From Actinomadura luteofluorescens (GTDB lineage Bacteria > Actinomycetota > Actinomycetes > Streptosporangiales > Streptosporangiaceae), in contig NZ_JACCBA010000001.1 of assembly GCF_013409365.1 (NCBI RefSeq), forward strand, positions 1,860,001 through 1,924,000: DNA of 64,000 nt, given 5' to 3'. The notes under the pieces were generated by a model. The model did no database searches and was not told the DNA's origin. It saw only the letters and a list, made by a program, of their open reading frames with translations. Shown here in pieces: positions 25,599-34,865 of this stretch. A program made the translations under genes and the position numbers. Positions within the stretch are counted from its first letter, which is position 1; every line of letters starts with the position of its first letter.

Positions 25599-27869
25599 TC
25601 AGACGACCGCTCCCGAGCTGTCGGGAGTACGGCGGACCGGTCTGGACTTCTGCTTGCGCTGGGGCGGCGGGGCCTTGGTGTGGCGCTCCAGGACGACCGC
25701 CAGCGGCGTCGCGGTGAAGACGCTGGAGTAGGTGCCGACGACGATGCCGATCAGGAGCGCGATGGCGAAGTCCGTCAGGGAGTCGCCGCCGAGGACGGCC
25801 AGCGCCGCCAGGATGAACAGGGCGCCCACGCCGGTGTTGATCGTCCGCGGGACGGTCTGCAGCATGCCGCGGTTCGCGATGTCGGCGAACCGGCCCTTCG
25901 GATTCGCGGCCCACATCTCCCGGACGCGGTCGAACACCACGACCGAGTCGTTCACCGAGTAGCCGATGATCGTGAGCAGCGCGGCGAGGAAGACGCCGTC
26001 GATCGGTTTGCCCAGCCAGGCGAAGATCCCGGTGACGATCGCGATGTCGTGGAACATGGCGAGCACCGAGCCCGCCGCGAACGTCCAGCGGAACCGGAGC
26101 GTCAGGTAGGCGAGCTGGGCCAGCAGGGCCACGCCGAGGGCGATGAGGGCCTTGGTCCGCAGCTCGTCGCCGAGGCTGGGGCCGATCAGCTCGTCGCGCT
26201 GCTTGGCGGCGCCGCCGCCCTCCTTCGCGAGGGCGTCCTGGATGCGCTTCTCCTCCGCGTTGCTCAGGTCGGCGGTCCGGACCGAGATGTCGTCCTTCCC
26301 GGAGGTCTGGACGACGGCGCGCGGGAACCCGGCCTCGGCGACGGCGGCGCGGGCGGTGTCGATGTCGACGTGCCTGGAGGTGGAGTACTCGACCAGGCGC
26401 CCGCCGGTGAACTCCACGCCGAAGTTCAGGCCGCGGGCGAAGATCCCCGTGACGGCGAGGACGACGGCGAGCGCGGACAGGCCGAGCCACAGCCGGCTGC
26501 GCTTCATCAGGTCGGGGCCGCTCTCCTCCAGCCATCGCCGGATGCGGCCGGCGCCACCGATCCCGCCCGCCCTGCCCTTGCTGAGCCGGGGCATGCGGGC
26601 GGCGGCGGCGTCGGTGAGGACCCGGCTCAGCAGCATCGCGGAGACGAGGGACCCCAGCACGCCGATGACCAGCGTGACGCCGAAGCCCTTCACCGGCCCG
26701 GAGGCCAGGAAGAACAGCAGGCCGGCGGCCAGCACGGTGGTGGCGGCCGAGTCGGCGATCGCCGACCAGGCCTTGGTGAACCCGACGGCCAGTGCGGTCC
26801 GCGCGCTGCGGCCCGGTGCCGCGGCGCGCTCCTCTCTGGCGCGTTCGAAGGCCAGCACGTTGGCGTCGATCGCCATGCCGATGGCCAGGACGAACCCGGC
26901 GAGGCCGGGCAGCGTCAGGGTGGCGCCGACCGCGACGAGGGCCCCGTAGGAGATCAGCGCGTACCCGGCGAGCGCGACCGTGGCGAGCAGGCCCGCCAGC
27001 CGGTAGACGGCCACGATGAACAGGCCGGTCAGGATGATGCCGATGACGGCGGCTCGGGCGCTGGCGTCGATCGCCGCGTCGCCGAGCGTCGGGCCCACCA
27101 CCCGCTGCTCGATGATCTTCACGGGGACGGGCAGCGAGCCGCCCTGGATGAGCGCCGCGAGGTCCTTGGCCTCGGAGGGGCTGAAGTCCCCGGTGATCTG
27201 GGTGGAGCCGCCGGTGATGCCGACGCCGCAGGCGACGCTCTCGGTGACCTGCGGCGAGGAGATCACCTTGCCGTCCAGCACGATGGCGACGCGCCGCTCG
27301 TCGCCGGCCGCGCAGGCGGCCTTGGCGGTGAGCCGCTCCCAGGTGGCGCCCCCGCCGCCCTTGAACCGGACGTCGACGGCCCAGCCGCCGAGGTTCTGCG
27401 GGTCGTAGGAGGCGCTCGCCGAGCCGATCCCGGCGCCGGTGAGCGCCGCGGGGCCGATCAGGATCCGCTGCCCGCTCTCGTCGGGGATCAGCTGCTGCCC
27501 CTGCGCGGGCGCGCCCGCCCCGGCCAGCACCGGGTGGGCGGTGAGCTGCGCGGTCTTGCCGATGGCCGCGGCGGCGCGGGTCGGGTCCTGGACGTCCGGC
27601 AGCTCGACGATCAGCCGCCGGTCGCCGGACCGGGTGATGGACGACTCGGCGACCCCGAGCGCGTCGACGCGCCGGTGCAGCACCTCGCGGGCGCGGTCGG
27701 TGGACTCCCGGCCGGCCTTCACGGCCGGGGAGTCCTGGGTCTCCAGGACGATCTGGGTGCCGCCGCGGAGGTCGAGGCCGAGGCGGGCGGGTTTGGACCA
27801 GGCGAAGTAGAACGATGTGGCGAGCACGGCGAACGCCAGTACCGCCCGCACCACGTTGGCGCGAGTCAA
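25599..27869 (-). CDS. secDF: Fused protein-export membrane protein SecDF
   Basis: Proton-driven accessory component of the Sec translocon. Seen: the SecD P1 region opening FAWSKPARLGLDLRGGTQIV, SecD TM block with LTLPGLAGFVLAIGMAIDANV, then a SecF half starting RGLNFGVEFTGGRLVEY and ending in a TM block with SVNDSVVVFDRVRE. 756 residues with about 12 transmembrane helices. Actinobacteria usually carry separate secD and secF beside ruvB; the fused form is generally an extra copy. TTG start with GGAGG 8 nt upstream. Likely co-transcribed with the small secreted-protein gene upstream. Confidence 0.92.
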   Translation of the reverse strand: MTRANVVRAVLAFAVLATSFYFAWSKPARLGLDLRGGTQIVLETQDSPAVKAGRESTDRAREVLHRRVDALGVAESSITRSGDRRLIVELPDVQDPTRAAAAIGKTAQLTAHPVLAGAGAPAQGQQLIPDESGQRILIGPAALTGAGIGSASASYDPQNLGGWAVDVRFKGGGGATWERLTAKAACAAGDERRVAIVLDGKVISSPQVTESVACGVGITGGSTQITGDFSPSEAKDLAALIQGGSLPVPVKIIEQRVVGPTLGDAAIDASARAAVIGIILTGLFIVAVYRLAGLLATVALAGYALISYGALVAVGATLTLPGLAGFVLAIGMAIDANVLAFERAREERAAAPGRSARTALAVGFTKAWSAIADSAATTVLAAGLLFFLASGPVKGFGVTLVIGVLGSLVSAMLLSRVLTDAAAARMPRLSKGRAGGIGGAGRIRRWLEESGPDLMKRSRLWLGLSALAVVLAVTGIFARGLNFGVEFTGGRLVEYSTSRHVDIDTARAAVAEAGFPRAVVQTSGKDDISVRTADLSNAEEKRIQDALAKEGGGAAKQRDELIGPSLGDELRTKALIALGVALLAQLAYLTLRFRWTFAAGSVLAMFHDIAIVTGIFAWLGKPIDGVFLAALLTIIGYSVNDSVVVFDRVREMWAANPKGRFADIANRGMLQTVPRTINTGVGALFILAALAVLGGDSLTDFAIALLIGIVVGTYSSVFTATPLAVVLERHTKAPPPQRKQKSRPVRRTPDSSGAVV

Positions 27870-27932
27870 GGGGAACCTCCACGCGGGGACGTCGGCACCG
27901 CACGTCGGCGTGCGGCACCGGGGAAAGAGAGC

Positions 27933-28373
27933 TCAGATCCCTGCGGAGGCGGGCGGGGCGCGCCCGCGCGGGGCGCCCCGCGGCGCGATGTCGGGCGCGA
28001 CGTGCGCGGCGGCGGCCCGGGCGAGGCGCCCGGACGGCGGGCGGACCTCGTCGCCGGAGGCGGGAGGCGTCGCGTGCTCGGGGTGGGCGTACGGCGCCGC
28101 GGCCCCCGCCGCGTGCAGCGCGGTGGCGGCGATGGCGCTCTGCGTGCGTCCGGCCGTGCGCGTCTTGGTGGCGGTCCGGGTGCGGGCGGGCCCCTGGTGC
28201 ACCGCCCCGATGCGGACGCCGGAGATCGTGCCGGTGGAGGACGCCCTGCCCTGCACGCCGCCGGCGGGCATGCCCGCGCCGACCGGCCCGGCGACGAAGC
28301 CGAGGAGGCCGAGCACGACGACGAGCAGCCGTGCGGCGGGCCGCCGGAAGGCGGGATGGCGCGCGTCGCCCAT
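27933..28373 (-). CDS. Small putative secreted or membrane-anchored protein upstream of secDF
   Basis: 146 residues of unknown function. Seen: N-terminal positive charge (RHPAFRRPAAR) and a hydrophobic stretch LLVVVLGLLGFVAGPVGAG, then a Thr/Arg/Ala/Pro-rich region of low complexity. The ATG is preceded by GGGAGGAGG, which supports real translation. It lies 63 bp upstream of secDF on the same strand. No conserved domain is visible. Confidence 0.6.
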   Translation of the reverse strand: MGDARHPAFRRPAARLLVVVLGLLGFVAGPVGAGMPAGGVQGRASSTGTISGVRIGAVHQGPARTRTATKTRTAGRTQSAIAATALHAAGAAAPYAHPEHATPPASGDEVRPPSGRLARAAAAHVAPDIAPRGAPRGRAPPASAGI

Positions 28374-28675
28374 TCCGCCCTCCTCCCCCGGTCTCCGGCG
28401 GGTCGCTCGCCCGCCCGTTCCCGCCAACCTAGCCCACGTTCGCGCGGCCCGGCGCCGCCGTCCGGGCTCAGCAGGGGTTTCCCGCGAAGGCGGGTCAGTC
28501 AAGGCGGGCGGGCGTGACAAAGCCCTGGCCCGCCCCCGGCCGTACGGCCTTACCAGCAGACACTGGCGGGTGTCCCGATCCGGCCAGGCCGCAGTCGTCC
28601 GCCCGCCATTGCCCCCGCGATTTATGCGAATTACTTTCGCGTATGCCCACCCCGAACCGGACAGAGGAGTCTCCG
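28374..28675. other. Divergent intergenic region
   Basis: About 300 bp without a gene between divergent secreted-protein genes. It holds an AT-richer patch near 28621-28640 with an imperfect repeat GCGAA/TTCGC (28626-28640), a plausible promoter for the gene at 28676. Nothing else is recognisable. Confidence 0.5.
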
Positions 28676-29353
28676 GTGGCACGAATCAGACAGACCGCGA
28701 TCGTCGGGACCGCCGCACTGGCCGTCCTCGCCGCGGGGGTCGCCCCCGCGTACGCAGCGGGCACGACCATCCGCAAGGGCTCGGCCACGGCCGCCGCCTA
28801 CTCCGGCAACGTGCAGGCCTCGCTGCTCGGCACCGCGACGGTCAGCAGCTCGCTCGGCAGCGGCTCCTGCAGCCAGTCGACGATGACCGGCTCCATCAAC
28901 TCCGACGGCACCGGGCTGAACGTCAGCTCCGCCACCTTCACCGGCACCGGCGGCGGCGCCTGCACCGGCAGCACCAGCGCGACGATCACCTCGCAGAACC
29001 TGCCGTGGACGGGCGGCAACGTCACCTTCGACTCCGCCCACACCGGCGGCCGCGACGCCACCGTCACGATCGCCAACTTCAAGGTGAAGGCCGTGATCAA
29101 CCTTCTCGGCGGCGTCACCTGCGTGTTCGGCGGCAACCTCACCGCCAACGGCTACAACGGCAACAACGCCTCGCGGCCGGTCACCAGCAGCAGCGAGGCA
29201 CAGGTCGGCGTGCAGAACGCCACGGTCAACAAGCAGTCGGGCAGCAGCTTCCTCTGCCCGTCCACCGCCAGCGTCACCGCCACGTACGCGCTGCGCGGCG
29301 AGACCGTCGCCGGGTCCGGCACCTTCAACCAGTCCCTCTACGTCACCAGCTGA
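28676..29353 (+). CDS. Secreted Ser/Thr/Gly-rich protein of unknown function
   Basis: 225 residues with a classical Sec signal peptide (RIRQTAIVGTAALAVLAAGV, cleavage after AYA). The mature part is a beta-rich, low-charge protein with four or more Cys that could pair, repeated Gly-Ser-Thr segments (GSGSCSQSTMTGSINSDGTG) and a C-terminal strand FNQSLYVTS. Many paralogues of such secreted proteins occur in actinomadurae-like genomes; no enzymatic motif is present. GTG 28676 follows AGAGGAG. It ends 65 bp before a strong terminator. Confidence 0.8.
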   Translation: MARIRQTAIVGTAALAVLAAGVAPAYAAGTTIRKGSATAAAYSGNVQASLLGTATVSSSLGSGSCSQSTMTGSINSDGTGLNVSSATFTGTGGGACTGSTSATITSQNLPWTGGNVTFDSAHTGGRDATVTIANFKVKAVINLLGGVTCVFGGNLTANGYNGNNASRPVTSSSEAQVGVQNATVNKQSGSSFLCPSTASVTATYALRGETVAGSGTFNQSLYVTS

Positions 29354-29417
29354 CCGGAGGCTGGAGTGGAGCTCCCGAAGAGGCGGTGATCCCCCTCACG
29401 ACGTGCTCCCAGGAAAG

Positions 29418-29449
29418 GACGGGCCGCCCCGCACGCGGGGCGGCCCGTC
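29418..29449. terminator. Bidirectional terminator between the secreted-protein gene and glyS
   Basis: Perfect 15-bp stem (29418-29432 with 29435-29449), serving both converging genes. Confidence 0.8.
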
Positions 29450-29481
29450 TCGCCGTCATCCGGGCGTCGCCCGGCCCCGGG

Positions 29482-30870
29482 TCAGCAGCCGACGAGCTGC
29501 GCCGCGAGGAACGACTCGACCTGGCTGAGCGCGATGCGCTCCTGGCTCATCGAGTCGCGCTCCCGGACGGTCACCGCGTCGTCCTCCAGGGTGTCGAAGT
29601 CGACGGTGACGCAGAACGGGGTGCCGATCTCGTCCTGGCGGCGGTAGCGGCGGCCGATGGCGCCGGCGTCGTCGAAGTCGACGTTCCAGTTGCGGCGCAG
29701 CTGCGCGGCGAGGTCGCGGGCCTTCGGGGACAGGTCGGCGTTGCGCGACAGCGGCAGCACCGCGACCTTGACGGGGGCGAGCCGCCGGTCGAGCCGCATG
29801 ACGGCGCGCTTCTCCAGCTTGCCCTTGGCGTTGGGCGCCTCGTCCTCGGCGTAGGCGTCCATCATGAAGGTGAGCGTGCAGCGGTCGACGCCCGCCGCGG
29901 GCTCGATCACGTACGGGGTGAACCGGTCGCCGGACTCCTGGTCGAAGAACGACAGGTCTGTGCCGGACGCCTTGGAGTGCGTCGTCAGGTCGTAGTCGGT
30001 GCGGTTGGCGATGCCCTCCAGCTCGCCCCACTCACTGCCGACGAAGTCGAAGCGGTACTCCACGTCGACGGTGCGCTTGGAGTAGTGCGACAGCTTCTCC
30101 TGCGGGTGCTCGAAGAGCCGCAGGTTCTCCTTGCGGATGCCGAGGTCGACGTACCACTGCATGCGCTCGTCGATCCAGTACTGGTGCCATTCCTCGTCGC
30201 TGCCGGGCTTGACGAAGAACTCCATCTCCATCTGCTCGAACTCGCGGGTCCGGAAGATGAAGTTGCCGGGCGTGATCTCGTTGCGGAACGACTTGCCGAC
30301 CTGGCCGATGCCGAACGGCACCTTGCGGCGCGCGGACTGCTGGACGTTCAGGTAGTTGATGAAGATGCCCTGCGCGGTCTCGGGTCGCAGGTAGGCCAGG
30401 CCCGACTCGTCCTCGACGGGGCCGAGGTAGGTCTTGAGCAGGCCGTTGAACATCTTCGGCTCGGTGAACGAGCCCTTCACGCCGCAGTTCGGGCACGAGA
30501 TGTCGGCGAGGCCGTTCGCGGGCGGGCGGCCGTGCTTCTCCTCGTAGGACTCCTCCAGGTGGTCGGCCCGGAAGCGCTTGTGGCAGGACTGGCACTCGGT
30601 GAGCGGGTCGACGAACGCCTGGACGTGGCCGCTGGCCTCCCAGACCTCGCGGGCCAGGATGACGCACGAGTCGAGGCCGACGACGTCGTCGCGGCCTTGC
30701 ACCATCGACTTCCACCACTGGCGCTTGACGTTGTTCTTCAGCTCGACGCCGAGGGGGCCGTAGTCCCAGGAGGCGCGGAGCCCGCCGTAGATCTCGCTCG
30801 ACGGGTAGACCAGGCCCCGCCGCTTGGCGAGGTTGACGATCGTGTCCAGCACATCGGAACGGCGTGCCAT
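29482..30870 (-). CDS. glyS: Glycyl-tRNA synthetase (alpha2 type)
   Basis: Class II synthetase that charges tRNA-Gly. Seen: motif 1 region near [20 protein letters not shown], an inserted zinc-like domain with CQSCHKRF and CPNCG, motif 2 [20 protein letters not shown], and the anticodon-binding domain in the C-terminal third. ATG 30870 is preceded by GGAGAA, so the upstream ATG in the ribosome site is excluded; 461 residues is normal. No T-box leader is seen upstream. Confidence 0.96.
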   Translation of the reverse strand: MARRSDVLDTIVNLAKRRGLVYPSSEIYGGLRASWDYGPLGVELKNNVKRQWWKSMVQGRDDVVGLDSCVILAREVWEASGHVQAFVDPLTECQSCHKRFRADHLEESYEEKHGRPPANGLADISCPNCGVKGSFTEPKMFNGLLKTYLGPVEDESGLAYLRPETAQGIFINYLNVQQSARRKVPFGIGQVGKSFRNEITPGNFIFRTREFEQMEMEFFVKPGSDEEWHQYWIDERMQWYVDLGIRKENLRLFEHPQEKLSHYSKRTVDVEYRFDFVGSEWGELEGIANRTDYDLTTHSKASGTDLSFFDQESGDRFTPYVIEPAAGVDRCTLTFMMDAYAEDEAPNAKGKLEKRAVMRLDRRLAPVKVAVLPLSRNADLSPKARDLAAQLRRNWNVDFDDAGAIGRRYRRQDEIGTPFCVTVDFDTLEDDAVTVRERDSMSQERIALSQVESFLAAQLVGC

Positions 30871-30970
30871 CGAAAGATTCTCCATCCGGCTGGCGGTCGG
30901 CGGGAACAGTGAGTGCGCCCCGGTCCCGCGGCGACGGCGGGCGGCGGCGAGTGTGATCCCCGGTGATGTG

Positions 30971-30998
30971 CTCCGGGGCGGCGGCGCCGCCGCCGGAG
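30971..30998 (-). terminator. Hairpin terminator after the DUF1906 gene
   Basis: CTCCGG...CGGCGGC pairs with GCCGCCG...CCGGAG in a nearly perfect stem, about 40 bp past the DUF1906 gene stop and 100 bp before glyS. Confidence 0.6.
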
Positions 30999-31039
30999 AG
31001 TGGCCCCCAGCTTAGGGCACGGGGGCCCCTGAGCAGGAC

Positions 31040-32407
31040 TTAGTAAACGCGCCCGTCGGCGATGTCGCTGTCGACGTTCAGGGTGACCCCGCCGTGCGTC
31101 TCCCGGTGGCCGCCGCGGTACTGCTTGACGCGGCGGTGCGGCGCCCACCAGGCGTCCGGCATGAACGGGTCGCCGTAGACCTTGGCCCTCCGGTCCCAGT
31201 TGGCGAACCAGACGCAGGTGGGCTTGCTGATCGAGGACCGTCCCACGTCGCGGATGCCGGACTTGGAACTGCTGTAGAGGCACGGCTGGTAGCCCTCGGT
31301 CTTCAGCCGGTCGACCCAGTTGTCGACGAACCGGAGGACGGCCGCCCTGCAGGAGCTCTTCTTGTGGTTGTAGGCCTCCATGTCGTAGTAGAGCGGCTTG
31401 CCCCGCGGGATGCCGAGGGCCCTTGCCCGGCGGGCCGCGTCGACGGCGGCCAGGGTGCCCTGCGAGGCGGCGCTTCCGGCGGAGAAGCGCTGCGGGCGGC
31501 TGCCGCACGGCGCCTGGAGGCCCACGTAGGTGGCGGTGAGGCGGTAGCCCATGGCGCGGACCTGCCTCACCCACGACGCGGTGAGGTTGGGCTGGGCGCA
31601 TCCCCGCGCCGCTCCGCCGATGTAGATGTTGGTGACCTTGAACGAGGGCCGCCAGGCCCTCATGGTCGCCAGGGACGGGGCCGTGCAGGTGTCGAACCCC
31701 TTGCCGCGCACCCACGAGCGCTCCAGCGCGATCCCCTGGCCTGCCGACGGGCTCTCGGCGGGCGCCGGGCCGTCCGTCGGCACCGGGCCCCCGCTCGGCG
31801 CCGTCCCCTCGGCCGGCGCGGAGGGGACGGTGGTCGCCACCCGGCGGACGTCCGGCTTGGACGGCGCGGCGGTCCACCGGCCGGACAGCCGGGTGCCGCG
31901 CAGGATCCGCTGGAGCCCGCCGGGGTCGCTGCCGTACACGCCGGTGATCGTGACCCCGGCCTCGGGGAGGGTGAGGCGCGTCTCGTGGTCGACGGTCCGG
32001 GGCACGGTCAGCGAGGCGAGCTTGTCGGCGTGCACGACGGTCCGCGCGGTCCGCCCGTCCCCCGCGGGCTGGATGTGGACCGCCTCGGTGCGGCCGACGG
32101 CGCGGGCCGGGCAGTCCGGCTGCGGGCCGGGACGGCCGAGGTAGACCGCGTGCCGGTCGTAGCGGACGCACAGCGACGGATGCCGGTCGAGCCGGTGCAC
32201 CTTCCAGCCGGCCGGGACGGGGACGCGCAGCCCCCGGTACTCGACCACGCGGCCGTGCGGGCTCCCCTCGCTCCCGGCAGGCCCCCTCAGGGACTGTGCG
32301 GCGGCCTGATGGGCCGCGGGCCGCGCGGGGGACGCCCCGGCGACGGTGAGGGCGGCGGCGACGGCCGCCGCCCCGGACGACACACTGAACAGGACGGCAT
32401 GGCGCAT
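31040..32407 (-). CDS. Secreted DUF1906 (Rv2525c-like) glycoside-hydrolase-like protein
   Basis: 455 residues with a signal peptide-like N-terminus and a C-terminal DUF1906 domain (about 230-455). Seen: WVRGKGFDTCTAPSLATM at its start, YIGG, and PLYYDMEAYN, where Asp-x-Glu matches the putative catalytic acids of the TIM-barrel fold. Relatives are exported by Tat or Sec and are tied to cell-wall metabolism in mycobacteria. The N-terminal half (about 45-220) is not recognised. GGGGGAG precedes the ATG. It is followed by a terminator hairpin before glyS. Confidence 0.8.
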   Translation of the reverse strand: MRHAVLFSVSSGAAAVAAALTVAGASPARPAAHQAAAQSLRGPAGSEGSPHGRVVEYRGLRVPVPAGWKVHRLDRHPSLCVRYDRHAVYLGRPGPQPDCPARAVGRTEAVHIQPAGDGRTARTVVHADKLASLTVPRTVDHETRLTLPEAGVTITGVYGSDPGGLQRILRGTRLSGRWTAAPSKPDVRRVATTVPSAPAEGTAPSGGPVPTDGPAPAESPSAGQGIALERSWVRGKGFDTCTAPSLATMRAWRPSFKVTNIYIGGAARGCAQPNLTASWVRQVRAMGYRLTATYVGLQAPCGSRPQRFSAGSAASQGTLAAVDAARRARALGIPRGKPLYYDMEAYNHKKSSCRAAVLRFVDNWVDRLKTEGYQPCLYSSSKSGIRDVGRSSISKPTCVWFANWDRRAKVYGDPFMPDAWWAPHRRVKQYRGGHRETHGGVTLNVDSDIADGRVY

Positions 32408-32550
32408 CACAGCTCCCCCGCAGGCCACGGCATGATCATCTGCCGCAAGGATGACCTGGGCGGACGCGCCGAAACCGGGAGGGGTCGCTTCTTGACCGCC
32501 GATTGCCCGCATACTGACCGGGCCCGCCGGGGGACGGCCCGGACGGCCGC

Positions 32551-32835
32551 TCAGGCGGAGGAGACCACCTCGTAGGCGCCGGGCTCGTCCACGGCGAAGG
32601 CGGCGAGGGGCATGAACCGGAGCCGCACGTCGTAGGCGCCGAGCGCGCGGCGGTAGTGGCCCGCGCCGTCCCACTCGGTGACGAGGGCCCACAGGCCGGG
32701 GTCGTCGACGGTCCGGGCGAGGCGGCCGGAGCGGAAGCCGGTGCTGGCGGCCAGCGCCGCCAGCACCGCGGTCATGCCCTCGGCGAAGCCGCCGGACTCC
32801 TCGTCCGGCACCCGGTACCGGGTTATCGCGATCAT
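32551..32835 (-). CDS. Small ABM-like dimeric alpha/beta-barrel protein
   Basis: 94 residues. Seen: MIAITRYRVP strand, helix, STGFRSGRLARTVDDPGLWALVTEWDG and a C-terminal strand, the order typical of antibiotic-biosynthesis-monooxygenase/ferredoxin-like proteins. GGATGGACGG lies before the ATG. It is divergent by 28 bp from the following membrane-protein gene. No function can be assigned. Confidence 0.65.
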   Translation of the reverse strand: MIAITRYRVPDEESGGFAEGMTAVLAALAASTGFRSGRLARTVDDPGLWALVTEWDGAGHYRRALGAYDVRLRFMPLAAFAVDEPGAYEVVSSA

Positions 32836-32863
32836 CCGTCCATCCTGGCAGTACGTTGGGCGT

Positions 32864-33172
32864 GTGGAGACGAGAGGTGAGCGCGCGACGGGACTGCGGG
32901 CGGCCGTCGAGCGGCGCAGCGCGACCGCGGTGGTGTTCCTGCACCGGATGCCGCGGTGGGTCCTGCTCGTCGCCGTGTTCGTGCTGCTGGTGATCGGCAT
33001 GGCCGGGACCGGCTGGGTGGCCGCGGCCGGGCTGCTGGTGCTCGCCGCCGCGCTCGGCTGGTTCGCCTACCTGAACTGGCCCGCGCTGGACGGGTCGGGC
33101 AGGGTCCTGCGCCTCGCGGCGCTGGCCGTCCTGGTGGGGTTCGCCCTGGGACGCGGCATCGGTCGGTTTTGA
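32864..33172 (+). CDS. Small conserved actinobacterial membrane protein
   Basis: 102 residues with a basic N-terminus and three hydrophobic segments (PRWVLLVAVFVLLVIGMAG, WVAAAGLLVLAAALGWFAYL, LRLAALAVLVGFALG). It resembles the DUF6703-like proteins that neighbour glyS/zinc genes in actinobacteria. GTG start at 32864. Its stop codon is part of the Zur-like box of the zinc operon 33 bp downstream. Confidence 0.7.
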   Translation: METRGERATGLRAAVERRSATAVVFLHRMPRWVLLVAVFVLLVIGMAGTGWVAAAGLLVLAAALGWFAYLNWPALDGSGRVLRLAALAVLVGFALGRGIGRF

Positions 33173-33198
33173 CAACCGTTTTCATCTTCGTCCATAAT
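33169..33198 (+). promoter_or_regulatory. znu promoter with overlapping Zur box
   Basis: TTGACA (-35, 33169-33174), an 18-bp spacer and CATAAT (-10, 33193-33198). The imperfect palindrome TGACAACCGTTTTCA (33170-33184) overlaps the -35 and resembles actinobacterial Zur boxes (TGA-AA...TT-TCA). The start point would be near the znuA GTG at 33205, giving a leaderless mRNA. Confidence 0.75.
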
Positions 33199-33204
33199 CG
33201 CACC

Positions 33205-34152
33205 GTGCCCCCTCTCCGCGCAGCCCTGCGAACCGCCCCGGCGGCGCTCGCCCTGGCCGGGCTTGCGGCGGCCCTGACGGGCTGCGCCGGCGCCGACGCG
33301 GACGTCCCACCCGGCAGGACCGCGGTGGTCGCGTCCTTCTACCCGATGGCCTGGCTCGCGGAAGAGGTCGGCGGCGGCGACGTGCACGTCCGGACGCTCA
33401 CCAGGCCCGGAACCGAGCCGCACGACCTGGAACTGACGGCGCGGCAGGTCGCGAACGTCCAGGACGCCGACTACGCCCTCTACGTCAGGGGCGTCCAGCC
33501 CGCCGTGGACGACGCGGTCCGCAAGCACGCGAAGGGCAGGTCGCTCGACGCCGCGAGCCTCGTGCCGAAGCTGCCCCCGCCCGGCGAGACCGACGACGAG
33601 GAGGCCCACGACGGCGTCCGGCACCGCGAGGCGTCCTACGACCCGCACATCTGGCTCGACCCGAGCCGGATGGCGACCGTCGCCACCGCCCTGGGCGAGC
33701 GGCTGGCCGCCGCCGACCCCGGCCGCGCGGCCGGCTACCGCACGCGCGCCCAGACGACCGCACAGGCGCTGAACGGCCTCGACCGCGAGTTCCAGGACGG
33801 CCTGCGGTCCTGCGCGCGCCGGGAGATCGTGACCGCGCACGCCGCGTTCGGCTACCTCGCGGACCGCTACCGCCTCCGGCAGATCGCGGTCGCCGGCGTG
33901 GACCCGTCCGGCGAGCCGGCCCCGAAACGGCTCGCGGAACTGTCCCGGCTCGTCTCCTCCACCGGCGCGACCACGGTCTTCACCGAGACCCTGGCCAGTT
34001 CGAAGGTGGCCGGGAGCCTGGCGCGGGAGGCGGGCGTGCGGACGGCCGTCCTCGACCCGGCCGAGGGCGTGGCGGACGGGGCGTCCGGCGACTACCTGAC
34101 GATCATGCGAGAGAACCTGCGGACCCTGCGGCCCGCGCTGGAGTGCTCATGA
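33205..34152 (+). CDS. znuA: Zinc ABC transporter substrate-binding lipoprotein
   Basis: 315-residue metal-binding lipoprotein of the cluster A-I (TroA/ZnuA) family. Seen: lipobox ALTGCAG, the ASFYPMAWLAEEVGG start of the fold, GTEPHDLE (first metal His), a short acidic/His loop (ETDDEEAHDGVRHRE) followed by DPHIWLDP, and TAHAAFGYLA (further metal His). GTG 33205 is the first base predicted to be transcribed. Its stop overlaps the znuC ATG (ATGA). First gene of znuA-znuC-znuB-zur. Confidence 0.92.
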   Translation: MPPLRAALRTAPAALALAGLAAALTGCAGADADVPPGRTAVVASFYPMAWLAEEVGGGDVHVRTLTRPGTEPHDLELTARQVANVQDADYALYVRGVQPAVDDAVRKHAKGRSLDAASLVPKLPPPGETDDEEAHDGVRHREASYDPHIWLDPSRMATVATALGERLAAADPGRAAGYRTRAQTTAQALNGLDREFQDGLRSCARREIVTAHAAFGYLADRYRLRQIAVAGVDPSGEPAPKRLAELSRLVSSTGATTVFTETLASSKVAGSLAREAGVRTAVLDPAEGVADGASGDYLTIMRENLRTLRPALECS

Positions 34153-34865
34153 ACGCGTCCACCGCCCCGCCGCTGGCGATGACCGGCGGCCTCGTCCGCC
34201 GCGACGGCCGCGCGGTGCTCACCGGCGTCGACCTGCGGGTGGAGGCCGGCGACGTGCTCGCCGTCCTCGGGCCGAACGGGGCGGGCAAGTCCACGCTCGT
34301 CAAGGCGCTGCTCGGGCTCGTCCCGCTGGCCGCCGGCCGGACGGAGATCTACGGCGAGCCGCCCGCGCGGTTCCGCGACTGGAGGCGGATCGGCTACGTG
34401 CCGCAGCGGCTGCCGATGGGCGGCGGCGTGCCGGCGACGGTCCGCGAGGTCGTGGCCTCCGGCCGGGTGGCCCGGCGGTCGCGCTGGCGGCCCGCGCCGC
34501 TCGCCGACCGGGCGGCCGACCGCGCCGCCGTCGACCGCGCCCTGGAGACGGTCGGGCTCAGCGGGCGGGCCCGCGACTCGGCGCACCTGCTGTCGGGCGG
34601 CCAGCAGCAGCGGGTGCTGATCGCCCGCGCCCTCGCCGGCGAGCCCGACGCGTTCGTGATGGACGAGCCGACCGCCGGCGTGGACGCGGGCAGCCAGGCG
34701 GCGCTCGCGTCGGCGCTGCACGGGCTGGCCCGCGCCGGGCGCACGGTCGTCCTCGTCGCGCACGAGCTCGGGCCGATGGAGCCGCTCGTCACCCGCACGG
34801 TCGAACTCGGGCACGGCCGCGTCGTCCGCGAGACCGCCCGGCAGACACTCGAAAGGCCCGCGTGA
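34149..34865 (+). CDS. znuC: Zinc ABC transporter ATPase
   Basis: 238-residue ABC ATPase. Seen: Walker A GPNGAGKST, signature LSGGQQQRVLIARAL, Walker B AFVMDEPTAGVD and H-loop VLVAHELG. ATG at 34149 lies within the znuA stop (ATGA), so translation is probably coupled. It also overlaps znuB by 4 bp. Confidence 0.92.
   Translation: MNASTAPPLAMTGGLVRRDGRAVLTGVDLRVEAGDVLAVLGPNGAGKSTLVKALLGLVPLAAGRTEIYGEPPARFRDWRRIGYVPQRLPMGGGVPATVREVVASGRVARRSRWRPAPLADRAADRAAVDRALETVGLSGRARDSAHLLSGGQQQRVLIARALAGEPDAFVMDEPTAGVDAGSQAALASALHGLARAGRTVVLVAHELGPMEPLVTRTVELGHGRVVRETARQTLERPA

Noticed and set aside
30871..31039. T-box leader upstream of glyS
   Set aside because: No T-box antiterminator sequence or specifier stem is seen; the gap mainly holds the terminator of the gene upstream.
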